60,439 bases of DNA from JBQTKD01 sp052389435 (GTDB lineage: Bacteria > Actinomycetota > Actinomycetes > Sporichthyales > Sporichthyaceae): positions 1 through 60,439 of the forward strand of contig JBQTIB010000061.1 in NCBI GenBank assembly GCA_052389435.1. Direction: 5' to 3'. The stretch's first letter is position 1, and each line of letters opens with the position of its first letter. Positions 48,736-56,307 of this stretch are shown piece after piece. The notes under the pieces were generated by a model. That model was not told the origin of the DNA. It saw only the letters and a program-made list of their open reading frames with translations, and did not search any database. Made by a program: the position numbers and the translations under genes.

Positions 48736-49101
48736 ATGCACATCCTGGACGACGTCGATGCCGCGTATCTGCGTTCCGACGTCCCGGACTTCCGTCCCGG
48801 CGACACGCTGAAGGTCCACGTTCGCGTCGTCGAAGGCAACCGCTCCCGTATCCAGATCTTCCAGGGCGTGGTCATCCGCCGTCAGGGCAGTGGCCTGCGC
48901 GAGACCTTCACGGTCCGCAAGGTCAGCTTCGGTGTCGGCGTCGAGCGCTCCTTCCCCGTGAACACTCCGTCGATCGACCGCATCGAGGTCGCCGTCCGCG
49001 GCGACGTGCGCCGCGCGAAGCTCTACTACCTGCGCGATCTCCGCGGCAAGAAGGCGAAGATCAAGGAGAAGCGGGACCAGGCTCCCGTTCGCGCCCAGTA
49101 G
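48736..49101 (+). CDS. rplS: 50S ribosomal protein L19
   Basis: A 121-residue L19: DFRPGDTLKVHVRVVEGNRSR, IQIFQGVVIRRQGSGLRETFTVRK and the end KAKIKEKR. It lies at the subunit interface near L14. It starts at ATG 48736, 83 bp after trmD; CAGACT about 95 bp upstream could be a separate -10. Palindromic repeats follow directly after its stop. Confidence 0.96.
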   Translation: MHILDDVDAAYLRSDVPDFRPGDTLKVHVRVVEGNRSRIQIFQGVVIRRQGSGLRETFTVRKVSFGVGVERSFPVNTPSIDRIEVAVRGDVRRAKLYYLRDLRGKKAKIKEKRDQAPVRAQ

Positions 49102-49102
49102 C

Positions 49103-49190
49103 TTGCGCGCTCCGCGCGCGAACGCTGGGTACATTGCGCGCTCCGCGCGCGAACGCTCGCTTCGTGCGCCGCTCCGCCTCCGCGGCGGCC
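49103..49190. repeat. Tandem palindromic repeats after rplS
   Basis: A 24-base unit built on GCGCGC-TCC-GCGCGC occurs at 49103-49126 and again, identically, at 49134-49157 (31-bp period). A degenerate CCGCTCCGCCTCCGCGG palindrome follows. Each unit can form a 6-bp hairpin with a TCC loop, like the repeats at 1209 and 28626. Located between rplS and lepB1, they could work as transcript ends or RNA-stabilising hairpins. Confidence 0.75.
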
Positions 49191-49231
49191 GCGCTCGCAG
49201 CGTGGCGGATCGTCTGGTCGACTGCTGTAGC

Positions 49232-49237
49232 TAGGGT
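49232..49237 (+). promoter_or_regulatory. -10 element (TAGGGT) for leaderless lepB1
   Basis: TAGGGT ends 7 bases before ATG 49245, with no ribosome-binding site between. The spacing predicts a transcript beginning at the ATG. Confidence 0.5.
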
Positions 49238-49244
49238 GACTGGA

Positions 49245-50045
49245 ATGGACGGCGACCGCGACGACGTCGCCTTGCACGAGGCGGACGGTTCCGCCGTCGC
49301 TGCGGCCGTGGCGCAGCCCTCCGCGGACGCCGTCGAGTCGTCCGGGCGTGCGGCTAGGCGCCGCGGGCGGGCCGAACTGCGCCGGGAACGGCGCCGTCGT
49401 ACTCGGCGCCTGCAGGTCATCGGCCTGGTCCTCACGGTCGCGCTGATGGTCTCCGTGCGCGCCTGGCTCTTCCAGGCCTACTTCATCCCCTCGCCGTCGA
49501 TGGAGCACACGCTCGAAACAGGGGATCGAGTCCTGGTCAACAAGGCCTCCTACCGCGGCGGCACCCCCCAACGCGGACAGATCGTCGTGTTCAACGGCGT
49601 GGAGGGATTCGCGACGAACGCGGCCTCGCACGGCGGATTTGTGGATTCGGCGCTGGGACTGCTCGGGCTGTCCGGCGACTCCGACGACTACATCAAACGG
49701 GTGATCGGAATCCCCGGAGACCGGGTGAAGTGCTGTGATGCCCAGGGGCGATTGCAGATCAACGGCATTTCCCTGGACGAGCCGTACCTCTTCCCGTTGG
49801 ATCAGCCCTCGCGGGAAAAGTTCGACATCAAGGTGCCGCCGGGACGGTTGTGGGTCATGGGTGATCACAGATCTAGATCGGCGGACTCGCGTGCACACCT
49901 TGGCGCCCCAGGCGGCGGTACTGTGCCCATCGACAAGGTGGTGGGGCGGGCAATCGCAATCGTCTGGCCGATGGGCCATGCCGGTTGGCTGCGCATCCCG
50001 CCCAGTTTCGCAGTGCTCACGAAGAATGGGAGTTCCACGCGGTGA
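49245..50045 (+). CDS. lepB: Signal peptidase I (first of two)
   Basis: A 266-residue type-I signal peptidase with an Arg-rich N-terminus and one membrane helix (LQVIGLVLTVALMVSVRAWLF). The catalytic Ser85 is in FIPSPSMEHTL and Lys151 in YIKRVIGIPGD. Box E reads MGDHRSRSADSR. It removes signal peptides of secreted proteins on the outer face of the membrane. Its stop overlaps the second lepB as GTGA. It is shorter than the second copy and lacks a C-terminal membrane helix. Confidence 0.94.
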   Translation: MDGDRDDVALHEADGSAVAAAVAQPSADAVESSGRAARRRGRAELRRERRRRTRRLQVIGLVLTVALMVSVRAWLFQAYFIPSPSMEHTLETGDRVLVNKASYRGGTPQRGQIVVFNGVEGFATNAASHGGFVDSALGLLGLSGDSDDYIKRVIGIPGDRVKCCDAQGRLQINGISLDEPYLFPLDQPSREKFDIKVPPGRLWVMGDHRSRSADSRAHLGAPGGGTVPIDKVVGRAIAIVWPMGHAGWLRIPPSFAVLTKNGSSTR

Positions 50046-51025
50046 GCGATCCGGCTGAGTCCGTCGACCCGTTCGACGACGGCAAGGACCGCTCGGACCC
50101 GGGCAAGCAGAGCTGGGACCCCACGCCGTCCGAGGACCCGCTGCCGCCGCGTCCGTCGCAGCGTCGGGGTCCGCGTCGGGAGGAAGAGCTGCCCGAAGAA
50201 CTTCCGCCGGGACAGCGCAACGAGGTCGGCAAGTCCTCGAGCCTGCTCCGCGAACTCCCGATTCTGGTCTTCGTCGCCCTCGCTCTCGCGCTGCTCATCA
50301 AGACCTTCCTCGTGCAGGCCTTTTTCATCCCCTCGGACTCGATGCAGAACACGCTGCTCGAGGGCGACCGCGTGCTCGTCAACAAGTTCTCCGCGAAGTT
50401 CGGGGACCCCAAGCGCGGTGAGGTCATCGTCTTCAAGGATCCCGGCTCGTGGCTGGGCGGGGACCGTCCGCGTCCCGAGGGGAATCCGGTTCTGAAGGGT
50501 CTGAAGGACGTTTTCGTCTTCGTCGGACTGCTTCCGTCCTCGAACGAGAAGGACCTCATCAAGCGCGTTGTCGGGGTTCCCGGCGACAAGGTGAAGTGCT
50601 GCGATGCGAACGGCAAGATCACCGTGAACGGCGTCCCCCTCGAGGAGCCCTACCTCTACTCCGACCCGGTCACCGGCGAGCGCGACAAGCCGTCGACGCG
50701 CTCCTTCGACGTGACCGTGCCGCCGAATCGCCTGTGGGTCATGGGCGACCACCGCGAGGTCTCCGCCGACTCGCGGCTGCACATGAACGAACCGGGCAAC
50801 GGCACGATCTCCCAGGACCAGGTCGTCGGCCGGGCCTTCGTGCTCGTCTGGCCGCTCTCGCGGTGGAGCACCCTCAAGGTGCCGAGCACCTTCAAGACCA
50901 ACGAGCTCGACGAGGCGCCGCTCACGGGGTCGGCCGCCGCGCTGGCGACCCTGGTGCCGCTGGCCGCGTGGCAGCGTCGCCGGGCGAATCGCTTCGCCGG
51001 GACCGTGCGCCTCGAGCGCTCCTGA
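50042..51025 (+). CDS. Signal peptidase I (second of two)
   Basis: A 327-residue signal peptidase I with a 75-residue Pro/Glu/Asp-rich cytoplasmic N-terminus, a first membrane helix (LVFVALALALLIKTFLVQAF), catalytic Ser100 (FIPSDSMQNTL) and Lys174 (DLIKRVVGVPGD), MGDHREVSADSR, and a second membrane helix near the C-terminus (AAALATLVPLAAW) followed by Arg residues. It is translationally coupled to lepB1. Multiple signal peptidases in tandem after rplS are typical of Streptomyces and relatives and may divide substrates. Confidence 0.94.
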   Translation: MSDPAESVDPFDDGKDRSDPGKQSWDPTPSEDPLPPRPSQRRGPRREEELPEELPPGQRNEVGKSSSLLRELPILVFVALALALLIKTFLVQAFFIPSDSMQNTLLEGDRVLVNKFSAKFGDPKRGEVIVFKDPGSWLGGDRPRPEGNPVLKGLKDVFVFVGLLPSSNEKDLIKRVVGVPGDKVKCCDANGKITVNGVPLEEPYLYSDPVTGERDKPSTRSFDVTVPPNRLWVMGDHREVSADSRLHMNEPGNGTISQDQVVGRAFVLVWPLSRWSTLKVPSTFKTNELDEAPLTGSAAALATLVPLAAWQRRRANRFAGTVRLERS

Positions 51026-51041
51026 CGGCGTCGTTTCGCCG

Positions 51042-51746
51042 ATGCGTCCGCGTCGCTTCCCCGTCCGGCCCGATGCGGGTCTCTACGGGTACGAACGCGC
51101 GCTGATTCGCTCCGGCCTCGGTCCCGTTGCCGGCGCCGACGAGGCCGGCCGCGGCGCGTGCGCGGGCCCGCTCGTCGCGGCCGCGGTGATTCTCGCGCCC
51201 GGAAAGCGCGGCGAGATCCCCGGCCTGGCCGACTCGAAACTGCTGACCGCGGCGGCGCGGGAGGCCGTGTTCGCGCAGGTGCACCGCCGCGCCGCGGCCA
51301 TAGCGACGGTGATCGTCCCGGCGCCCGAGGTTGATCGCATCGGCCTGCACCGCGCGAACGTCGCCGCGCTGCGTCGGGCGCTGGCGCGGCTGGACGTGCA
51401 GGCCGGGTACGTGCTGACCGACGGGTTCGCGGTGGCCGGGCTCGGGGTTCCGGGGCTCGCGGTGTGGAAGGGCGATCGGGTGGCAGGCTGCATCGCAGCC
51501 GCCTCGGTCGTGGCGAAGGTGACCCGAGATCGCATCATGTGCGAGCTCGCCGCGGTCTTTCCGCAGTACGGCTTCGACGGACACAAGGGCTACATCACGC
51601 CTGAGCACACGGCCGCGCTGCACACCCACGGGCCCTGTTCGGAGCACCGGTACTCCTACGTCAACGTGGCGGCGGCGATCGAGGCGTCCGATCTCGGCAA
51701 GAATGGGCGCCGTCGAATCAGCGAAGAGGTGGACGTAGCAACGTGA
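51042..51746 (+). CDS. rnhB: Ribonuclease HII
   Basis: A 234-residue RNase HII that removes ribonucleotides from DNA. The catalytic residues appear in GADEAGRGACAGPLVAAAV (Asp, Glu), LADSKLLTAAAREAV, VLTDGF (Asp) and AAASVVAKVTRDRIM (Asp). The segment FDGHKGYITPEH is typical. It starts at ATG 51042, 16 bp after lepB2, and overlaps the DUF2469 gene by GTGA. Confidence 0.95.
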   Translation: MRPRRFPVRPDAGLYGYERALIRSGLGPVAGADEAGRGACAGPLVAAAVILAPGKRGEIPGLADSKLLTAAAREAVFAQVHRRAAAIATVIVPAPEVDRIGLHRANVAALRRALARLDVQAGYVLTDGFAVAGLGVPGLAVWKGDRVAGCIAAASVVAKVTRDRIMCELAAVFPQYGFDGHKGYITPEHTAALHTHGPCSEHRYSYVNVAAAIEASDLGKNGRRRISEEVDVAT

Positions 51747-52051
51747 GCGCCGAGGATCTCGAAAAATACGAGACCGAGATGGAGCTGTCTCTCTACAAGG
51801 AGTACCGCGACGTCGTCGGCCTGTTCGCCTACGTCGTGGAGACCGAGCGCCGGTTCTACCTCACCAACAACGTCGACCTGCAGGTGCGCAGCGACGCGGG
51901 GGAGACCTACTTCGAGGTCACGATGACCGACGCCTGGGTCTGGGACATGTACCGCCCGGCGCGCTTCGTGAAGAACGTGAAGGTCGTGACGTTCAAGGAC
52001 GTCAACGTGGAGGAACTCGCGAAACCCGAGCTCACGCCCCCGGAGGGCTAG
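51743..52051 (+). CDS. DUF2469 family protein
   Basis: A 102-residue actinobacterial protein of unknown function: LEKYETEMELSLYKEYRDVVGLFAYVVETERRFYLTN (parts), YFEVTMTDAWVWDMYRPARFV, and FKDVNVEEL. It is very well conserved and nearly always adjacent to rnhB. Soluble, acidic, no known motif. GTG 51743 overlaps the rnhB stop, so the two are translationally coupled and may work together; the role is unknown. Confidence 0.93.
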   Translation: MSAEDLEKYETEMELSLYKEYRDVVGLFAYVVETERRFYLTNNVDLQVRSDAGETYFEVTMTDAWVWDMYRPARFVKNVKVVTFKDVNVEELAKPELTPPEG

Positions 52052-52084
52052 TCCTCGCGTATCTGCGAGCCTCGCTTCGCTCGG

Positions 52085-52119
52085 TTGTCCACACCCGGCA
52101 CAACCCCGAGTTGTCCACA
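52085..52119 (+). promoter_or_regulatory. Two perfect actinobacterial DnaA boxes
   Basis: TTGTCCACA occurs at 52085-52093 and 52111-52119 in the same orientation, 26 bp apart, in the 133-bp gap between DUF2469 and yraN. This 9-mer matches the preferred DnaA box of Streptomyces and mycobacteria. A CGAG/CTCG hairpin (52069-52082 region) lies just before. The gap is not the replication origin (no dnaA, dnaN or box cluster), so a DnaA-sensing or transcriptional role is possible. Confidence 0.6.
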
Positions 52120-52184
52120 GATTCGAAACTGACCCTCGTCCAGCCGCGTCCGCGTCCGCAGTGTGCGTGCCGGAGGTGGTCGAC

Positions 52185-52538
52185 ATGCGGGCGAAAGACG
52201 CTCTGGGGAAATACGGCGAGGACGAGGCCGCTCGGTTCCTGACCGGCAGGGGTCTGCGGATCCTCGATCGGAACTGGCGGTGCGCGGAGGGCGAGGTGGA
52301 CCTCGTGGCCGCGGACGGCGACGCGTTGGTCGTGTGCGAGGTGAAGACGCGTCGCGACGACAGGTTCGGCGGTCCGCTCCTGGCGGTGACCCCGGAGAAG
52401 GTCGCCCGGCTGCGCCGACTCGCCGCCACGCTGGCGCGAGAGCGGCAGTGGCGGGGGCCGATTCGAATCGACGTCGTCGCCATCTGGGCGGAGCGGGACA
52501 AGCCCGTGCGCATCGAGCACGTGCGCGGTGTGTCGTGA
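52185..52538 (+). CDS. yraN: YraN family (UPF0102) putative endonuclease
   Basis: A 117-residue protein of the Holliday-junction-resolvase-like nuclease fold: LGKYGEDEAARFLTGRGLRILDRNWRC, GEVDLVAADGDALVVCEVKTRRDDRFG (Asp, Glu-x-Lys core), ending with RIDVVAIW. GGAGG 8 bases upstream supports ATG 52185 over GTG 52161. The gene overlaps comM by GTGA. The family is linked to DNA processing in this cluster (comM, dprA), but its activity is not established. Confidence 0.9.
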   Translation: MRAKDALGKYGEDEAARFLTGRGLRILDRNWRCAEGEVDLVAADGDALVVCEVKTRRDDRFGGPLLAVTPEKVARLRRLAATLARERQWRGPIRIDVVAIWAERDKPVRIEHVRGVS

Positions 52539-54082
52539 CCGGTAGGGGGTGGGGCGTCGCGCTGACGGGCGTGCAGGGGCGCGTGGTGTCGGTCGAGGCC
52601 GACATTGGCTCGGGGCTGCCCAAGTTCGCGCTCATCGGGCTGCCGGACACGGCGCTGTCCGAGGCACGGGAACGGGTGAAGGCCGCCGTGTCCAACAGCG
52701 GCCGGCAGTGGCCGGAGGTGAAGGTCACCGTTTCCCTGTCGCCGGCGGACCTGCACAAGCGAGGCAGTGGGTTCGACCTGGCGCTGGCCCTCGTCGTGCT
52801 CGCCGCGACGAAGCAGGTGCCGGCCGAGGACGTGGCCCGGCTCGTGATGATCGGCGAGCTCGGTCTCGACGGCCGCGTGCGCTCGCTGCGCGGCGTGCTG
52901 CCCGCCGTCGCGGCGGCCGCACGGGAGGGCTTCGGCCGCATCCTCGTGCCGGAGGCCAACGTCGAGGAGGCCCAACTCGTCGACGGCGTCGAGATCGTCG
53001 GCATCCGATCGCTGCGGCACGCGTGCGCCTGGCTGCGCGGCGAACCGATTCCCGACGAGCCGGAGGAGAGCGCCGGCAGGCAGGCCGAGTACGCGCCGGC
53101 CGCGGCCCCGCAGTGGCGTCCCGATCTCGCCGACGTGCGCGGCCAACACGAGGCCCGGCGCGCGTTGGAGGTCGCCGCGGTCGGGGGCCACCACGTGTTC
53201 ATGCACGGTGGACCCGGCGTCGGCAAGACGATGCTGGCCGAACGACTGCCCGGCCTACTGCCCGCCCTCAGCCAGCAGGAGGCGCTGGAGGTCACCGAGA
53301 TCCACTCCGTCGCCGGCTACCTGCGGCACGGAGTTCCGCTGGTGACGCACGCCCCGTTCTTCCGCCCGCACCATTCGGCGACCGCGGCGGCGATCATCGG
53401 CGGCGGGGGCGCCAAGGAAATCCGCCCGGGAGCGGTTTCCCTTGCCCACAGGGGAACGCTGTTCATCGACGAGGCCACCGAGTACCGGGGCGGTGTGCTC
53501 GACGGATTGCGCCAGCCGATGGAGTTCGGCGAGGTCGTCATCGCGCGGTCCGGTCTGACGGTTCGCTTTCCCGCGGAGTTCCTCCTCGTAATGGCGGCGA
53601 ATCCCTGCCCGTGCAGCAGTTCCGACCCGAGGCAGTGCACCTGCAAGTCCGACACCCGGCGGCGCTATCTCGCCCGGCTGTCCCGGCCGCTGCTCGACCG
53701 GGTCGACCTGCAGGTGATGGTCGATCGGCCCAGTCGGCACCATCTGATGGCGGCTCAGGACGGCGAGGACACCGCCACGGTGGCTGCCCGGGTTGCGCAG
53801 GCACGCGATCGCAGCGCCCGTCGGCTGGCGGGAACGCCGTGGACGCGCAATGCCCAGGTCCCGTCGCCCTGGCTGCGGACCGCGTGGCGAATCGACGCCG
53901 CGGCCCTCCGGACGGTCGAGACGGCGCTGGACCGGGGAACGCTGTCGCCGCGCGGCATGGACCGCATTCTGCGGGTCGCCTGGTCGATGGCCGACCTCGC
54001 GGGGATCGACCGCCCCGGCCGTGCCGAGGTCGGCGAGGCCCTCGCGTTGCGCTCCGGCATCGCCGGGGGGTGGGCGGCATGA
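52535..54082 (+). CDS. comM: ComM/YifB AAA+ ATPase (Mg-chelatase-like)
   Basis: A 515-residue ComM-type protein. The N-terminal ChlI-like domain has GLPKFALIGLPDTALSEARERVKAA and VTVSLSPADLHKRGSGFDLALAL. The AAA+ domain has GGPGVGKTMLAERLPGLLP (Walker A), RGTLFIDEATEY (Walker B), and the cysteine-containing MAANPCPCSSSD. In Proteobacteria ComM is a helicase that extends branch migration during natural transformation. Here it is placed between yraN and dprA, overlapping both by four bases, so it belongs to a DNA uptake or processing operon. Confidence 0.93.
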   Translation: MTGRGWGVALTGVQGRVVSVEADIGSGLPKFALIGLPDTALSEARERVKAAVSNSGRQWPEVKVTVSLSPADLHKRGSGFDLALALVVLAATKQVPAEDVARLVMIGELGLDGRVRSLRGVLPAVAAAAREGFGRILVPEANVEEAQLVDGVEIVGIRSLRHACAWLRGEPIPDEPEESAGRQAEYAPAAAPQWRPDLADVRGQHEARRALEVAAVGGHHVFMHGGPGVGKTMLAERLPGLLPALSQQEALEVTEIHSVAGYLRHGVPLVTHAPFFRPHHSATAAAIIGGGGAKEIRPGAVSLAHRGTLFIDEATEYRGGVLDGLRQPMEFGEVVIARSGLTVRFPAEFLLVMAANPCPCSSSDPRQCTCKSDTRRRYLARLSRPLLDRVDLQVMVDRPSRHHLMAAQDGEDTATVAARVAQARDRSARRLAGTPWTRNAQVPSPWLRTAWRIDAAALRTVETALDRGTLSPRGMDRILRVAWSMADLAGIDRPGRAEVGEALALRSGIAGGWAA

Positions 54083-55245
54083 CCCACGACGTTCTCGCAC
54101 TGGAGTTCGCCGAGCCGGACCGCGGCGACCTCGAGCGGCTCGAGGAACGAGCGGCGCGGGCGACGCTGATGCGCATCGCCGAACCGGCCCAGCCCCGGTT
54201 GGGTGCGGCGCTCGCCCGGCACGGCGCGATCGCCGTCCTCGAGCGCATTCGCGACGGTCGGCTGAACGTGCCCGACCTCGCGGCCATGCGCACTCGCCTG
54301 GCCGGCCTCGACCCCCTGGCCGAACTCGAGGCGGGCGCCGCCGTCGGGGCGTGCTTGATCTGCCCGGGCGAGTCGCGCTGGCCGACCCAGTTGGACGACC
54401 TCGGCGACGCGCGCCCGTTCGGGTTGTGGTGCCGGGGCGCCCTGGATCTTCGTCCTGCGCTGCTCGACTCCGTCGCGATGGTCGGCTCGCGTGCGGCGTC
54501 GTCCTACGGCACGCACGTGGCCACCGACCTGGCCGCGCAGTTGACCGAACAGAACTGGACGGTGGTCTCCGGTGGGGCCTTCGGCGTGGACGTGGCGGCG
54601 CACCGGGGCGCGCTGGCGGCGGGCGGCTCGACGATCGCGGTTCTCGCGGGCGGGGTGGACATTCCCTACCCGCGCGCCCACGCGGCGCTTTTCGAGCAGA
54701 TCGCCGAGAACGGCGCGGTGCTCAGCGAAGCCGCCTTGGGGTCGGCACCCGCGAGTCGGCGCTTTCTGACCCGCAACCGGGTCATCGCCGCGCTGACCCG
54801 GGGCACCGTGGTCGTGGAGGCGGCTGCCCGGAGCGGGGCCGCGACCACCGCGCGCTGGGCAGACGACCTCGGCCGCGTCCTGATGGTCGTACCCGGACCG
54901 ATCACCTCCGCCACCTCGATCGGCAGCAACGACCTGCTTCGATCCCGCCATGCGATCGCCGTGACGCGGCCCGCCGAGATCGTGGAGGCGCTCGGGCGGC
55001 TCGGCGACGACCTCGCGCCCGCCCATCCCCGGCCCAGCCGCCCGCGCGACCTGCTCGCCCCGGAGCTGCGGGAGGTGCTCGAGGCGTTGCCCAGCCGCGG
55101 GGTCGGGGAGGTCGAGCTCGTCGCAGCGGAGTGCGGGGCATCGACCGACGTCGTGCGAGCGCTGCTCGGCGAACTCGCCGTGCTCGGCATGGCCGAGCGC
55201 GTCGACGGCGGGTGGCGGCTCACGACGGCGGCCAGGCGCCGTTGA
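54079..55245 (+). CDS. dprA: DNA-processing protein DprA
   Basis: A 388-residue DprA with the Rossmann fold that loads RecA on single-stranded DNA: SVAMVGSRAASSYGTHVA, NWTVVSGGAFGVDVAAHRGAL, STIAVLAGGVDIPYPRAH, FLTRNRVIAALTRGTVVVEAA and GPITSATSIGSNDLL. A C-terminal winged helix follows (from about residue 320, VLEALPSRGVGEVELVA). It overlaps comM as ATGA. Other competence genes (comEC, comEA) are not in view. Confidence 0.95.
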   Translation: MTHDVLALEFAEPDRGDLERLEERAARATLMRIAEPAQPRLGAALARHGAIAVLERIRDGRLNVPDLAAMRTRLAGLDPLAELEAGAAVGACLICPGESRWPTQLDDLGDARPFGLWCRGALDLRPALLDSVAMVGSRAASSYGTHVATDLAAQLTEQNWTVVSGGAFGVDVAAHRGALAAGGSTIAVLAGGVDIPYPRAHAALFEQIAENGAVLSEAALGSAPASRRFLTRNRVIAALTRGTVVVEAAARSGAATTARWADDLGRVLMVVPGPITSATSIGSNDLLRSRHAIAVTRPAEIVEALGRLGDDLAPAHPRPSRPRDLLAPELREVLEALPSRGVGEVELVAAECGASTDVVRALLGELAVLGMAERVDGGWRLTTAARRR

Positions 55246-55344
55246 GCGGCCCGTGTCCGAACCGCAATCGACACCGGAGAGTGTCCATTCGGTTGCGCCG
55301 CGTGGCGTCTTGCATCCGAATCCGGCTCCCGAGACCTTTGGCGA

Positions 55345-56307
55345 GTGATCCGGGGGGACGCATTGACGGAGTCCGCGTGCGCGGAGGCGAAGGCCTTGCC
55401 GCCTGCGCTGGCCACCGCATTGCACGACTTCGAGGTGCACCTGGCGAGCGAGCGGGGCCTGTCCGCACACACCGTCCGGGCCTACGTCGGGGACATCGAT
55501 CGCCTCCTGGGCCACGCGGCCCGAGGGGGTGTGGTCGACCTCGACGGGCTCACCCTCCCGGTGTTGCGCCGGTGGCTCGCCGCCGAACGGGTGACCCGCC
55601 ACGCGGACACCACCGTCGCCCGGCGCGCCGCGGCGACGCGCACCTTCACCGGCTACGCGGCGCGTACCGGCCGCGCCCAGCGCGACGTCGGCGCCGGGCT
55701 GGTCAGTCCGCGGGTGCGGAGACGGCTCCCGGCCGTGCTCACCCAGGACCAGGCCGGGCGTCTGCTCGCCTCGGTAGGCCTCGAGGACGGGGAGGTGGAT
55801 CCGGCGGCGCTGCGCGAGCGGGCGGTGTTGGAACTGCTCTACGCCTCGGGGCTGCGCGTCGGGGAACTCGTCGCGCTCGATCTGGGGGACCTCGACTGCG
55901 ACCGGCGCCTGCTTCGCGCCATGGGGAAGGGCGCGAAGCAGCGCACGGTTCCGTTCGGCGAGCCCGCGGCCGCCGCGCTCGTCGACTGGATGGCTCGGGG
56001 CCGCCCGGCGCTGGTCGCCGAGCGAAGCGGCGCCGCGCTGTTCCTGGGCGCTCGCGGCGCCAGGCTGGGGCAGCGGGCGGTCCGGGAGTCGGTGCATCGG
56101 GCGCTCGCGGCGCTCGGGGACGCCCCGCAGATGGGGCCCCACGGCCTGCGGCACAGTGCCGCGACGCACCTGGTGGAAGGCGGAGCGGACCTGCGCAGCG
56201 TGCAGGAACTGCTCGGCCACGCCGCATTGACCTCCACGCAGCTGTACACCCATGTATCCGTCGAAAGACTGCGGGCGACCTATGAACAAGCTCATCCTCG
56301 TGCCTGA
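55345..56307 (+). CDS. xerC: XerC-like tyrosine recombinase
   Basis: A 320-residue tyrosine recombinase of XerC type that resolves chromosome dimers at dif. The N-terminal SAM-like domain runs to about residue 125. The catalytic residues are Arg (ASGLRVGEL), Lys (GKGAKQRTVP), HxxR (HGLRHSAATHL), His (LLGHAALTS) and Tyr (TQLYTHV). It starts at GTG 55345, 99 bp after dprA. Its 3' end overlaps the whiG coding region by about 26 bp, so the two genes are probably linked in expression. Confidence 0.93.
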   Translation: MIRGDALTESACAEAKALPPALATALHDFEVHLASERGLSAHTVRAYVGDIDRLLGHAARGGVVDLDGLTLPVLRRWLAAERVTRHADTTVARRAAATRTFTGYAARTGRAQRDVGAGLVSPRVRRRLPAVLTQDQAGRLLASVGLEDGEVDPAALRERAVLELLYASGLRVGELVALDLGDLDCDRRLLRAMGKGAKQRTVPFGEPAAAALVDWMARGRPALVAERSGAALFLGARGARLGQRAVRESVHRALAALGDAPQMGPHGLRHSAATHLVEGGADLRSVQELLGHAALTSTQLYTHVSVERLRATYEQAHPRA

